Below, in pieces: positions 23,695 to 32,941 of a stretch of DNA of 64,000 nucleotides. A model generated the notes under the pieces. That model had not been told where the DNA came from. It saw nothing but the letters and a program-made list of their open reading frames with translations, and made no database searches. The first letter of the stretch is position 1. Each line of letters starts with the position of its first letter. The DNA comes from Ottowia sp. (GTDB lineage: Bacteria; Pseudomonadota; Gammaproteobacteria; Burkholderiales; Burkholderiaceae_C): positions 1,054,001-1,118,000 of the forward strand of contig NZ_JADJCO010000005.1 in the NCBI RefSeq assembly GCF_016703145.1, read 5' to 3'. Made by a program: the position numbers and the translations under genes.

Positions 23695-26018
23695 CACGCC
23701 CCCTCCAGGTCCGGCCCGGAGGCCAGGCGCAGCGCGTTGAGCACCACCAGCAGCGAACTCGCCGCCATGCCCAGCCCCGCCGCCCAGGCCGGCATCCAGC
23801 CCACCATCGCCAGTGGCACCCCCGCCGCGTTGTAGGCCACGGCCCAGCCCAGGTTCTGCTTGACGATGCGCAGGGTGCGCCGGGCCTGGCGCTGGGTGGA
23901 GTCGATCAGCATCAGCCGCTTGCCCAGGACGACGAAATCCGCTTGCGCCCGCGCCAGCGGCACGGCCCGGCCGAAGGCGAACGACACGTGGGCGCCAGCC
24001 AGCACCGGGCCGTCGTTCAGGCCATCGCCCACCATGGCCACGCGGGCGCCCTGGCGCTGCGCCTCGCGCGCCAGGCGCAACTTGTCGGCCGGCGTGCAAC
24101 CACCCAGCACCTCATCAATGCCCGCCAGGTGGCCGACCCGCTCGGTCGCCTGCGGGCGGTCGCCCGACATCAGGCGCACCCGCAGGCCCAGCTCGTGCAG
24201 GGCGGCAACGGCCGACGCCGCGTCCGGGCGCAGATCCTCGCGCAGATGGAAGCTCGCCAGCCAGCCGCGCGCGTCGCTCAAATGGCTCGCCGGGCCGGCC
24301 GGAGAGCCGGCAGGTACGCCGCAGAAATCCGCCGAGCCCAGCCGCACCTCGCCCCGCGCATCGCCGATCCGGCCCCGCACGCCCTGGCCAGCCACCTCGG
24401 CCACCTCTTGCACATCCGCAGCGGCGACCGCCCCCGCATCCCGCGCCGCCGCCAGCAAGGCACGCGAGACCGGGTGCAGGCTGCCCTGCGCCAGCGCCGC
24501 CGCCAGGGCCAGCGCCTGCGCGGGCGTCACGCCTGCGCGCACATGGACCTGCTCCAGCACGAAGGCGTCGCGCGTCAGCGTGCCGGTCTTATCGAACACC
24601 ACCGTGTCCACCTCGGCCAGCGCCTCGATCGCCTGCAGCCGCCGCACCAGCACGCCCCGCCGGGCCAGCGCGCCGGCGCTGGCCAGCATGGCGGCCGGCG
24701 TGGCCAGCGACAGGGCGCACGGACAGGTGACCACCAGGATCGCCACCGCGACCATCGGTGCCCGTCCCGGATCGCTGGGCCACCACCAGGCGCAAGCGAG
24801 CCCGGCGGCCAGCAGCACGAAGACGAGAAAGGGCGTGGCCAGTCGGTCGGCCCGCTGGGCGATGCGCGGCTTGCTGATCGAGGCCTGCTCCATCAGCGCC
24901 ACGATCTGCGCATAGCGCGTCTCGGCGCCCACCTGCTCCACGCGCACCTCGACCGGCGCGGTCAGGTTGTGGCTGCCGGCCACCACGCGCTGCCCCTGGC
25001 CGCGCGCCAGCGGTGTGGATTCGCCGGTCAGCAGGGCTTCGTCGACCGAGGTGTGGCCGCCGAGCACCACGCCGTCGGCGGGAAAGGCTTCGCCCGGCAG
25101 CACGCGCACCACGTCCTCCACGCGCACGCGGCGCGCCGACACGCGCTCCCAGCCGCCAGCCGCGTTGCGGCGCTCCACGCTGTCGGGCAGGCGGTGCATC
25201 AGCGCCTCCAGCGCGCCGGCGGTGCGATCGCGCAGGCGCAGCTCCAGCCAGCGGCCGGTGAGCAGGAAGAACACGAACATGGTGAGCGAGTCGAAGTACA
25301 CCTCGTGCCCGAACACGCCCTCGGGCTCGAAGGTGCCCAGCGTGCTGACGACGAAAGTGATCACCATGCCCAGCGCCACGGGAAGATCCATGCTGACGCG
25401 GCGCAGCTTCAGATCCCGCAACGCGCCCCCCAGGAACGGCTGGCACGAGAACAGCACGACCGGCACCGACAGCAGCCACTGCGCCCAGCGCAGCAGGTAT
25501 ACGATGCCGGGCTCGATCTCGCCCGGCGCGGTGAAGTACGTCGGCGCGGCGTACATCATCACCTGCATCATGCACAAGCCCGCCACGCCCAGGCGCCACA
25601 GCATGCGGCGCGTCTCGGCCTGGCGGCGCGCGCTGGCCCAGGCGTCGTGCGCGGGCACGGGGCGGTAGCCGGTGCGCATCACGGCCTGCATCCATTCCGA
25701 CGGCCGGGTCGCCCCCTCCTCCCAGACCACGCGGCCGCGGTGGCTGGCCGCGTTGACTTCCGCCTCGCGCACGCCCGGGGCGCCGCGCAGGGCCTGCTCG
25801 ATGGTTACGGCGCAGGCCGCGCAATGCATGCCCTCGAAGACGACGCTGGATTCCCAACGCGCGCCTGGCCCGCCGGGGGAAGAAGCTGGCAGCTCGCGGC
25901 TGAAGGCGAGCCATTCGTCGCGCTCGTCCAGCAGGGCAAAGCCCGGCGCCGCGCGCGTCGGGCCGTCCGTCCGGGCCGCCGCCAGCGGCATTGGAGGAGT
26001 CATGCCCACGCCTTGCAT
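23694..26018 (-). CDS. ccoI: copper-exporting P1B-type ATPase CcoI (FixI)
   Basis: The 774-residue protein is a heavy-metal P-type ATPase that supplies copper for cbb3 oxidase assembly. It has an N-terminal metal-binding domain with GMHCAAC, the membrane metal site CPCALS, the phosphorylation motif DKTGTLT, the LLTGESTP actuator motif and the hinge motif GDGLNDGPVLA. A Met at 26003 is a possible shorter start. It is translationally coupled to ccoS. An FNR-type box lies about 55 bp upstream, so the maturation genes are probably oxygen-controlled like the structural ones. Confidence 0.93.
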   Translation of the reverse strand: MQGVGMTPPMPLAAARTDGPTRAAPGFALLDERDEWLAFSRELPASSPGGPGARWESSVVFEGMHCAACAVTIEQALRGAPGVREAEVNAASHRGRVVWEEGATRPSEWMQAVMRTGYRPVPAHDAWASARRQAETRRMLWRLGVAGLCMMQVMMYAAPTYFTAPGEIEPGIVYLLRWAQWLLSVPVVLFSCQPFLGGALRDLKLRRVSMDLPVALGMVITFVVSTLGTFEPEGVFGHEVYFDSLTMFVFFLLTGRWLELRLRDRTAGALEALMHRLPDSVERRNAAGGWERVSARRVRVEDVVRVLPGEAFPADGVVLGGHTSVDEALLTGESTPLARGQGQRVVAGSHNLTAPVEVRVEQVGAETRYAQIVALMEQASISKPRIAQRADRLATPFLVFVLLAAGLACAWWWPSDPGRAPMVAVAILVVTCPCALSLATPAAMLASAGALARRGVLVRRLQAIEALAEVDTVVFDKTGTLTRDAFVLEQVHVRAGVTPAQALALAAALAQGSLHPVSRALLAAARDAGAVAAADVQEVAEVAGQGVRGRIGDARGEVRLGSADFCGVPAGSPAGPASHLSDARGWLASFHLREDLRPDAASAVAALHELGLRVRLMSGDRPQATERVGHLAGIDEVLGGCTPADKLRLAREAQRQGARVAMVGDGLNDGPVLAGAHVSFAFGRAVPLARAQADFVVLGKRLMLIDSTQRQARRTLRIVKQNLGWAVAYNAAGVPLAMVGWMPAWAAGLGMAASSLLVVLNALRLASGPDLEGA

Positions 26019-26065
26019 AGGTCGGGCACTTTACGCGCACTTCACACGCCTGGGGGACCCCGGAT

Positions 26066-26079
26066 TTGATCCAGGTCAA
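26066..26079. promoter_or_regulatory. FNR/ANR box between ccoI and the usp gene
   Basis: TTGATCCAGGTCAA fits the FNR consensus with one change in the right half. It is centred 55 bp upstream of ccoI and about 110 bp upstream of the universal stress gene. Universal stress proteins are often in ANR/DNR regulons, so it may serve both. Confidence 0.7.
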
Positions 26080-26181
26080 GGGTAAGCAGCTTTGTGGGGG
26101 ATAAGGTAAGGTATCGTTCACTCTCACCGCCGCGTGCGGCGCGGGTGCTCAAGTCAACGACAACTCCCAAGGAGATCCACC

Positions 26182-26625
26182 ATGTACCAACGCATCCTCG
26201 TGGCCACCGACGGCTCCGACCTGTCACGCAAGGCCGTGGACAACGCGATCAACCTGGCCGCCACGTGCGGCGCCGAGCTGATCGCCATCAAGGTGGTGCC
26301 GCACTATCCGCGCAGCTACTTCGAGGGCTCCGCGCCGCTGTCCGCCGATGAGGTGAGCCGCGTCGAAAAACACTGGGCCGAGGACGGCCAGAGCGTGGTC
26401 GAGGCGGTCAAGAGCGCTGGCGCGGCCAAGGGGGTCAAGGTCACGGCCCTCGTGGTCAAGTCGGACCTGGTGTCCGACGCGCTCATCGAAGCGGCCAAGA
26501 AACACGGGGCCGACCTGATCGTGATGGCGTCGCACGGCCGCAAGGGCGTCAAGCGCCTGCTGCTGGGCAGCGAGACGCAACAGGTGCTGACGCACTCGGA
26601 AACCCCGGTGCTGGTGCTGCGCTGA
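26182..26625 (+). CDS. universal stress protein (UspA family)
   Basis: A 147-residue single-domain Usp protein of the ATP-binding type: the first strand YQRILVATDGSDLS and the C-terminal GSETQQVLTHSETPVLVLR bracket the Rossmann-like fold. The G-2x-G-9x-G(S/T) nucleotide motif is present in SHGRKGVKRLLLGSETQ. The start at 26182 has AAGGAG 8 bases upstream. It is divergent from the cbb3 maturation genes with a shared FNR-type box, suggesting a role under low oxygen. Confidence 0.92.
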   Translation: MYQRILVATDGSDLSRKAVDNAINLAATCGAELIAIKVVPHYPRSYFEGSAPLSADEVSRVEKHWAEDGQSVVEAVKSAGAAKGVKVTALVVKSDLVSDALIEAAKKHGADLIVMASHGRKGVKRLLLGSETQQVLTHSETPVLVLR

Positions 26626-26642
26626 CCCGCCAGCCGCCGGAA

Positions 26643-26705
26643 ACTATCAATTTGATAGCTTCTAACGCAATAAGGGTGCGGACTTCAGGCCGATTTGACC
26701 TTAAA
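26643..26705 (-). repeat. dispersed hairpin repeat, copy 9
   Basis: Read on the minus strand the copy runs GGTCAAATCGGCCTGAAG, then TCCGCACCCTTATTGCG, and ends AAGCTATCAAATTGATAG, a strong CTATCAA/TTGATAG hairpin. It lies between two converging genes. Confidence 0.85.
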
Positions 26706-26725
26706 CCCGCCCCTGGTTCGCCCCC

Positions 26726-27328
26726 TCAGCGCGGCACGGCGCTGCCGACCGGGTCCTCGGCGGGCCGGGGATTGTGCGCCACCGCGGGCCGCACACTGGC
26801 TGGCGCGGGAATGTAGCCGGCCAGCCCTTCGCGCAAACCCATCTCCAGCCGGTCCACGCGCGAGTGCAAATCGCGGTTGTGGTTCTCCACCGTCTGCACG
26901 AGGCGGCCGATCTCGGAATCGATCGGGCGCTCGCGCAACCCCATCTCGGCGCGGTCGATGCGCGACAGCGTCTCGCGCGACTGGTTGTTGACGACTTCCG
27001 ACAGGCGGGCGACTTCCTTGTCCAGGTGCGCGCGCAGGTCCGTGAAGCGCGAGGCCTCGGCCTTGTCGGCCAACTCGCGCTGGGCCGCCAGCTCCTTGGC
27101 ATGGCGGCGCGTTTCCACCAGCACCGTGCCCTGCGTGAAGGCGATCAGGAGCACGAACATCACCGCCAGCAGCGCCATCAACCCCAGCAGAACCAGGCCG
27201 AGCGGCGCGCGCACCTCGGTGAAAATCAGCGACAGATCGGTGGGCCGGTTCATCTCCGTCCAATTGACGCCGACGAAAACGACGATGGCGGCGCAAACCA
27301 GCAGCAGAAACAGCGATCGCAAGGACAT
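26726..27328 (-). CDS. LapA-like membrane protein of unknown function
   Basis: A 200-residue protein with two N-terminal membrane helices (SLFLLLVCAAIVVFVGVNW and LGLVLLGLMALLAVMFVLLIAF). A long charged helical region follows (LAAQRELADKAEASRF to RLEMGLREGL), likely a coiled coil facing the cytoplasm. The two-helix start with VNW between resembles the LapA/DUF1049 family, whose E. coli members act in LPS assembly control. The Pro-rich tail is unremarkable. It is 113 bp downstream of the matB-like gene and may belong to a separate unit. Confidence 0.6.
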   Translation of the reverse strand: MSLRSLFLLLVCAAIVVFVGVNWTEMNRPTDLSLIFTEVRAPLGLVLLGLMALLAVMFVLLIAFTQGTVLVETRRHAKELAAQRELADKAEASRFTDLRAHLDKEVARLSEVVNNQSRETLSRIDRAEMGLRERPIDSEIGRLVQTVENHNRDLHSRVDRLEMGLREGLAGYIPAPASVRPAVAHNPRPAEDPVGSAVPR

Positions 27329-27441
27329 GGGCAGACTCCTTCGGTTTCCTTGTCAGACTCCAGCCGGCACGCGAGCCAGCCAGTCACGCCTGCGAGTGTA
27401 GCCTCGCGCCGCGAGCGGCCCTGTCAGCGAGGGCCGCCTGT

Positions 27442-29001
27442 TCACGCCCCGGTGAACAAGTCCTTGAAGCGTTCGCGCAGCAGATTCTTCTGCACCTTGC
27501 CCATCGTGTTGCGCGGCAGTTCGGTTTCGATGAAGCAGCGCTTGGGGATCTTGAAGTTGGCCAGCTTGGCCTTGAGGTCGGCGATGAGCTGATCGGCCCC
27601 CAGCGCCGCGCCCGGCTTGGCGATGACCACCGCCACCCCCACTTCGCCGAAATCGGGGTGCGGCACGCCGATGATGGCGCTCTCGGCCACGCCGGGCATG
27701 TCGTTCAGGTAGCCTTCGATCTCGGCCGGATAGACGTTGTAGCCGCCACTGATGATCAGGTCCTTGCTGCGCCCGACGATCGTGACGTAGCCGCGCTCGT
27801 CCTGCTTGCCCACGTCGCCGGTCTTGAAGAAGCCGTCCACGGTGAATTCCTCGGCCGTCTTTTCCGGCATCTGCCAGTAGCCGGCGAACACGTTTGGCCC
27901 CTGGACCTGGATGCCGCCGATCTCGCCCGCGGGCACGTCCTGGCCGTCGTCGCCCCGCACCCGCAGGCTGACGCCAGGCACCGGAAAGCCCACCGTGCCG
28001 CCGCGCCGCTCGCTCTGGTTGCCGTAGCGCGCGTCGGCGCGGTACGGGTTGGACGTGAGCATGATGGTCTCGCTCATGCCGTAACGCTCCAGGATGGTGT
28101 GGCCGGTGCGTGACTGCCAGTCGTTGAAGGTCTCGATCAGCAGCGGCGCCGAGCCGCTGATGAACAGGCGCATGCGCGCGGCCTGGGCCTGGGTGAGCGC
28201 CGGCTCGGCCAGCATGCGCACGTACAGCGTGGGCACGCCCATGAACACCGTGGCGCGCGGCAAGTCGGCGATGACCCGCTTGGGGTCGAACTTGCCGTGC
28301 CACAGCATCTTACTGCCGTTGAGCAGCGCGCCGTGGATGGCCACGAACAGCCCGTGCACGTGGAAGATGGGCAGCGCGTGGATCAGCACGTCGCCAGGTT
28401 CCCACCCCCAGTAATCCTTGAGCATCATCGCGTTCGACAGCAGGTTGCCGTGCGTCAGCATCGCGCCCTTGCTGCGGCCGGTGGTGCCGCTGGTGTAGAG
28501 GATGGCGGCCAAGTTGCCGGCCTTCCGCTCGGCCGGCACCTGCTGGTCACTGCAATGCGCCGCGCGCTCCAGCAGGCTGCCGCTGCGGTCGTCATCAAGG
28601 GTGAACACGTGCCGCGTGCCGGCCTGGAAGGCGATCTGGCTCACCCAGTTGAAGTTCTTGCCGCTGCACACCACCACCGCCGGCGCGGCATTGCCCACGA
28701 AATACTCGATCTCGGCGCTCTGGTAGGCGGTGTTGAGCGGCAGGAAGACGAACCCGGCGCGCAGCGTGGCCAGGTACAGGATCACGGCCTCGACCGACTT
28801 CTCGACCTGCACCGCCACGCGCGGCGGCACAGCGCCGTCGCGCGGGATGTCGAGCGATTGCAGGAGGTTGGCCATCATGGCCGTGGCGCGGTCGATGTCG
28901 CCCCAGGAATAGACCAGGCCGTCGTCGGTTTCGATGGCCGTGCTGTCGAGATCGGAGGGGAAAGCGGCGCGCAGCGCCACGAACAGGTTCTGGTTGGGCA
29001 T
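27442..29001 (-). CDS. matB: malonyl-CoA synthetase-like acyl-CoA ligase
   Basis: The 519-residue ANL-family enzyme resembles malonyl-CoA synthetases, which ligate malonate (or methylmalonate) to CoA using ATP. The phosphate loop is LYTSGTTGRSKGAMLTHGN, the motif ERYGMSETIMLTSNP covers the adenine site, TGDVGKQDERGYVTIVGRSKD the ribose-binding Asp and hinge, and PRNTMGKVQKNLLR the catalytic Lys. The start at 29001 (PNQNLFVAL) is preferred over the longer frame. It is the last enzyme of an operon with a CoA-transferase and a Bug protein under a GntR regulator; a short dicarboxylate is a sensible substrate but unproven. Confidence 0.8.
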   Translation of the reverse strand: MPNQNLFVALRAAFPSDLDSTAIETDDGLVYSWGDIDRATAMMANLLQSLDIPRDGAVPPRVAVQVEKSVEAVILYLATLRAGFVFLPLNTAYQSAEIEYFVGNAAPAVVVCSGKNFNWVSQIAFQAGTRHVFTLDDDRSGSLLERAAHCSDQQVPAERKAGNLAAILYTSGTTGRSKGAMLTHGNLLSNAMMLKDYWGWEPGDVLIHALPIFHVHGLFVAIHGALLNGSKMLWHGKFDPKRVIADLPRATVFMGVPTLYVRMLAEPALTQAQAARMRLFISGSAPLLIETFNDWQSRTGHTILERYGMSETIMLTSNPYRADARYGNQSERRGGTVGFPVPGVSLRVRGDDGQDVPAGEIGGIQVQGPNVFAGYWQMPEKTAEEFTVDGFFKTGDVGKQDERGYVTIVGRSKDLIISGGYNVYPAEIEGYLNDMPGVAESAIIGVPHPDFGEVGVAVVIAKPGAALGADQLIADLKAKLANFKIPKRCFIETELPRNTMGKVQKNLLRERFKDLFTGA

Positions 29002-29108
29002 GGTCGGGCTCGATACGGAAAAGCAATGAAAAGCGCGGCAGGACGGCGCGTGCAAGAGCAATCGTAATCAAAATGCGCAGCCATCCGGCCGATGGGAGAG
29101 GCGCTGCG

Positions 29109-30299
29109 TCAGGCGGCACTAGGCGCCACGCTGCGGCCCAGTTCGGCCAGGATGGCATGGCGGTCGGCATCCAGTGCGGGGGGCTGGCGCCGCACCAGCG
29201 GCGCGGTGCTGCCGCAGGCCAGCGGATTGCCGGCCACCCGCAGCGGCGCGCCCTGGGGCGAATGCACCTGCGCGACCATGCCGCGGGCCTGAATCTGGGG
29301 ATGCTCCACGATCTCGGCCACCGAGTGGAATTCCCCCGTCGGAATGCCCTGGCTGCTCAGCAGCTTCATCCAGTGCTGGCGCGGTTGCGTGCGAAGGCGC
29401 TCTTCCAGGCAGCGCTTCAACTCCGCCTCGTTCTCCACGCGCTGGGCATTGCTCCGAAAGCGCTCGTCCCGCGGCAGGGCAGGCAGCTCCAGCAGTTCGC
29501 ACAGGTGCTGGAAGCCGGCGTCGCTGCCCACCGCCACCACGAACCACCCATCCGCGGCGGCATAGACGTCGAACGGCGCCATCGAGGGGTGGCGAGAGCC
29601 GATCGGCCCCGGCACGCTGCCCATGGCGCCGAAACGGGCGATGGCGTTTTCCAGCAGTGCCACCTGGCAGTCGAGCATGGACACGTCCACCCGCTCGCCC
29701 GCACCGGTGCCGGCCCGGCACAGCAGCGCCGCCTGCGTGCCGATGACGGCGTACAGGCCCGCGCCCAGATCGCCGATCGACACGCCCACGCGGCACGGGC
29801 CGGCGCCGGGATGGCCCGTCACGCTCATCATGCCGCTCATGGCCTGCACCACCATGTCGTAGGCCGGGAAACCCCGGTACGGCCCCGTCTGTCCGAAGCC
29901 CGAGATCGAGGTCATGATCAGGCGCGGGTACTTCTGCCGCAGTGCATCCCAGCCGTAGCCGAGCTTCTCCATGGTGCCGGGGCGATAGTTCTCGACCAGC
30001 ACGTCGGCGCGTTCGAGCAAGCGCTCGAACACGTCGCGGTCGGCCGGCGCCTTCAAATCGAGCGCGATCGACTCCTTGTTGCGGTTCACCGACATGAAGT
30101 AGGCCGACTGGCCGTCCACGAACGGACCGATGCTGCGCGAGTCGTCGCCGACGCCGGGCTGCTCGACCTTGATCACGCGCGCACCCAGATCGGCCAGCGT
30201 CTGCGTGCAGATCGGCCCGGCCAGCACGCGCGTGAGATCAACGACGGTGATGCCCGCCAGCGGCAGCGGCTGGGCGGCGGAATCGCTGGCCGCGCTCAT
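29109..30299 (-). CDS. CaiB/BaiF family III CoA-transferase
   Basis: A 396-residue family III CoA-transferase that moves CoA between carboxylic acids. The N-terminus PLAGITVVDLTRVLAGP is diagnostic. The catalytic Asp should be that of the GVSIGDLGAGLYAVIGTQAAL segment, and NRNKESIALDLK and NYRPGTMEKLGYG are conserved. Its start overlaps the stop of the upstream Bug gene (ATGA). Together with the matB-like ligase and hydratase it points to catabolism of a small carboxylic acid; the donor and acceptor are not known. Confidence 0.9.
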   Translation of the reverse strand: MSAASDSAAQPLPLAGITVVDLTRVLAGPICTQTLADLGARVIKVEQPGVGDDSRSIGPFVDGQSAYFMSVNRNKESIALDLKAPADRDVFERLLERADVLVENYRPGTMEKLGYGWDALRQKYPRLIMTSISGFGQTGPYRGFPAYDMVVQAMSGMMSVTGHPGAGPCRVGVSIGDLGAGLYAVIGTQAALLCRAGTGAGERVDVSMLDCQVALLENAIARFGAMGSVPGPIGSRHPSMAPFDVYAAADGWFVVAVGSDAGFQHLCELLELPALPRDERFRSNAQRVENEAELKRCLEERLRTQPRQHWMKLLSSQGIPTGEFHSVAEIVEHPQIQARGMVAQVHSPQGAPLRVAGNPLACGSTAPLVRRQPPALDADRHAILAELGRSVAPSAA

Positions 30300-31261
30300 T
30301 GCAGGTTCGCCCCGGAACTGCTTGTCAACTCCTTGGAACGCTTGCCTTCCTGCAGCGCCCAGGCACGGAATTCCTCCATTGATGCCGAAGGCAGGGCCTG
30401 GTTGCCCTGCTTTTCAAGGCGGGCGCGCACATCGGGATCCTTCAGCGCCTCGACGCTGGCCTGGTACAGGCGTTTGCTCACCTCCGGCGGCAGGCCGGCG
30501 GGCCCGAACAGACCGAACCAGAAGGTGAAGTCGAAGTTGTCCACGCCCGACTCCCGCATGCCGGGCACATCAGGAAACAGGGGCGATCGCTGCGCGGTGG
30601 TCACCGCGAGCACCCGCAGCTTGCCCGCCTGCGCCATCGGCAGCACCGAGGGCGGCGTGCCGAAGGTCATGTCCACGTCGCCCGCCGCCACGGCCTGGAT
30701 CGACGGCGCGCCACCCTTGAACGGCACGTGCATCAGCTTGGCATTGACGGCCTGGGAAAACGAAAGCGCTGCGAGGTGCGTGACCACGCCGGCACCCGAA
30801 GACGAATAGCTCAGCTTCTCGGGCGCCTTGCGGGCCTCCTGCACCACCGCGCGCACGTCCTGCGCAGGGAAATCCTTCTTCACCGCCAGCAGCATCGGCG
30901 CCGACGACCAGCGCGTGATGGGCGTGAAGTTCTTGACGCCGTCGTACCGGGCGCTCTTGTACAAGAGCTGGTCTGAACCATAGATGTTGGCGCTGCCCAG
31001 CAGCAGCGTATAGCCATCGGCCGGCGCGCGCGCCACGGCTTCCGAGGCCAGCGTCGTGCCCGCACCGGGTTTGTTGTCCACCACGATCGGCTGGCCCAGC
31101 ACCTTGCCCATCTTGTCGGTCACGATGCGCGCCACGGCATCGGCGCCGCCACCCGGAGGAAAGCCCACCACCAGGGTGATCGGGCGTTGCGGGTAGGTAT
31201 CGGCCAGGGCGGCCGCGCTGGCGCAGGCCAGCAGCCAAGGCAGAGCCTTTCGTTTGAACAT
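30296..31261 (-). CDS. Bug-family (TctC) tricarboxylate-type binding protein
   Basis: The 321-residue protein has a clear signal peptide (ALPWLLACASAAALA) and the Bug family start YPQRPITLVVGFPPGGGAD. GQPIVVDNKPGAGTTLASE and the late FDFTFWFGLFGPAGLP are further family marks. Bug proteins bind small carboxylates in the periplasm, often as orphans abundant in Burkholderiales. It is coupled to the following CoA-transferase by an ATGA overlap, implying that its ligand is the substrate of that operon. Confidence 0.93.
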   Translation of the reverse strand: MFKRKALPWLLACASAAALADTYPQRPITLVVGFPPGGGADAVARIVTDKMGKVLGQPIVVDNKPGAGTTLASEAVARAPADGYTLLLGSANIYGSDQLLYKSARYDGVKNFTPITRWSSAPMLLAVKKDFPAQDVRAVVQEARKAPEKLSYSSSGAGVVTHLAALSFSQAVNAKLMHVPFKGGAPSIQAVAAGDVDMTFGTPPSVLPMAQAGKLRVLAVTTAQRSPLFPDVPGMRESGVDNFDFTFWFGLFGPAGLPPEVSKRLYQASVEALKDPDVRARLEKQGNQALPSASMEEFRAWALQEGKRSKELTSSSGANLQ

Positions 31262-31323
31262 CCTGTCTCCTTCGTCGATTGTCGTGAAATGAGGCCCGGC
31301 ACACCGCACGGACCACGAGGGCT

Positions 31324-32072
31324 TCAGCGCCCCTTGAAACGCGGCGCGCGCTTCTCGCGCCAGGCGGCGCCGCCCTCCAGCAGGTCTTCGGACTGCACCG
31401 TGCGGTGCACTTCCGCGGCGATGGCGTCGGCATCGTGCTGGCCGCGTGCGATGAGGTTGAGGTGCTTCTTCATGCCGAAGAGCGGCAGCGGCGCCATGGC
31501 TTTCAAGGTGTCCACCAGGGCGCCCGCGGTGCGCTCCAGTTCGGCCGGCTCCGCCAGATGGGTCAGGAAACCACAACGCCACATCTCTTCGGCACGGAGA
31601 CGCTCGCAGGTCAGGAACAGCCGCTTGGCCGTGTCCAGGCCCAGGCGCGTGACGTAGCGCTCCATTCCGCCCTGGTAGAAGTGCAGGCCAAGGCGGGCCG
31701 CCGGCATGAACATCTCGGCGCTGGTGCTACCCACGCGAAAGTCGCAGGCCAACGCCAGATCGGTCGCTCCGCCGTAGACGCCGCCTTGAATCACGGCGAT
31801 CGAAACCGCCTGCACTGCTCAAAGGCGTCCACCATTTCCCCAAAGCTGCTGCCCTTGGTCTGGCTGCCTTGGACTTCTGATATATCATAACCGCTGCAAA
31901 AATACTTGCCCTCGCTGCGCAGGATCAACACGCGAATGTCGTCATGGCGATTCACCTCTTCCAAGTGCTGGATCAGGACCGGCAAATCCTCCGGCGTCAG
32001 CTTGTTGGCGGCACCAGGGCGCTGAAGCGTAATGGTGGCGGAGTGCTCTTGAAGGTCGAGGTGAGGCAACAT
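31324..32072 (-). pseudogene. enoyl-CoA hydratase/isomerase, frameshifted
   Basis: Two overlapping frames together make one crotonase-family protein of about 250 residues. The first (32072 down) has LQRPGAANKLTPEDL, SEGKYFCSGYDISE and FGEMVDAFEQC, then hits a stop. The second resumes with AVSIAVIQGGVYGGATDLALACDFR, the conserved oxyanion-hole region, and runs to the proper end KRAPRFKGR. The break is near 31800-31815, where one base appears lost or gained. It is the first gene of the operon controlled by the divergent GntR regulator. A sequencing error could produce the same picture. Confidence 0.8.
31878..31887. promoter_or_regulatory. GATATATC site inside the hydratase gene
   Basis: TGATATATCA is a perfect palindrome sharing the GATATATC core with the palindrome at the gntR promoter and a third inside gntR. 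It is a candidate auxiliary operator. Confidence 0.35.
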
Positions 32073-32088
32073 TAGTATCAGAGACTGT

Positions 32089-32104
32089 ATTAGATATATC
32101 TAAT
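32089..32104. promoter_or_regulatory. candidate GntR operator
   Basis: ATTAGATATATCTAAT is a perfect 16-bp palindrome in the 50-bp gap between the divergent hydratase operon and the GntR-family gene. Its position suits autoregulation and control of the catabolic operon. Confidence 0.6.
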
Positions 32105-32122
32105 TCTCAAAGGAATACTCGA

Positions 32123-32851
32123 TTGCAACAATCAGGGTTAACCCGCTCCCCATGGAGCCGGCAGGATGAAATACGGCGGGAACTCGAAACCGCACTGATC
32201 AATGGCCAGTTGACTCCCGGCATGGCCATCGACGAACAGGCGTTATGCGCTCGCTTCGGCACCTCGCGCACGCCCGTGCGCGAGGCCTTGCTGCTCCTGG
32301 CCGCCAAGGGATTGGTGGATATCGTGCCGCGCACCGGCATCTATGTGCGCCGACTCGGCGTGCGCGAACTGGTCGCCATGATGGAGGGCCTGTCCGAACT
32401 CGAGGGCGTGCTGGCACGCCTGGCCGCCAGCAGATGCACCGACGACGCCAGGGCGCGCATGTCGGACGCACTGGCGCAAACCGCCGACTGCGCGCGACAG
32501 GACGATCGGCTGGGCTACGCACAGGCGAATGCCGTGCTGCATGAATTGATATATCAAACGAGTGGCAATGACTTCATGGTCGAGCAGACCCGTTTGGCGC
32601 GGCTGCGAATCGCCCCCTACCGAGGCCAGCTGTTCGAAAAGCCCGGACGCCTGGCCCGCTCGCATGCCGAGCACGTGGCGGTGATCAGCGCCATATGCGC
32701 CGGCCAGCCCGAGACCGCTGCCGAGGCGATGCGTGCCCATATCCTGGCGGGCGGCCAGGCGTTCACCGACGTGGTGCTCAGCGCTTCAGCGCCCGCAGCC
32801 GAACCCAAGCCAAGGCGCCGCCAGCGGGCATCAGACATGCGGCTGGCTTGA
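32123..32851 (+). CDS. GntR-family (FadR/FCD type) transcriptional regulator
   Basis: A 242-residue regulator with an N-terminal winged helix (IRRELETALINGQLTPGMAI, ARFGTSRTPVREALLLLAAKGLV) and a C-terminal all-helical FCD effector domain. The metal-binding His/Asp positions are suggested by NAVLHELIYQTSGN and SHAEHVAVISAI. The start at 32123 directly follows the operator palindrome. It is divergent from the CoA-transferase/ligase operon, which it probably represses until a carboxylate ligand binds. MatR, the regulator of malonate genes in other bacteria, belongs to the same subfamily. Confidence 0.88.
   Translation: MQQSGLTRSPWSRQDEIRRELETALINGQLTPGMAIDEQALCARFGTSRTPVREALLLLAAKGLVDIVPRTGIYVRRLGVRELVAMMEGLSELEGVLARLAASRCTDDARARMSDALAQTADCARQDDRLGYAQANAVLHELIYQTSGNDFMVEQTRLARLRIAPYRGQLFEKPGRLARSHAEHVAVISAICAGQPETAAEAMRAHILAGGQAFTDVVLSASAPAAEPKPRRRQRASDMRLA
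32546..32557. promoter_or_regulatory. GATATATC site inside gntR
   Basis: TTGATATATCAA is a perfect 12-bp palindrome with the same GATATATC core as the site at the promoter, 453 bp away. Confidence 0.35.
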
Positions 32852-32941
32852 CGATCCCGTGGACCGGCCCCGTCCTGGGTGGCAGAGCGCCGGAACCAGC
32901 TCCTTGCCCGCTCCTGACGGCGGTTTTCGCCCATCCAGGGC

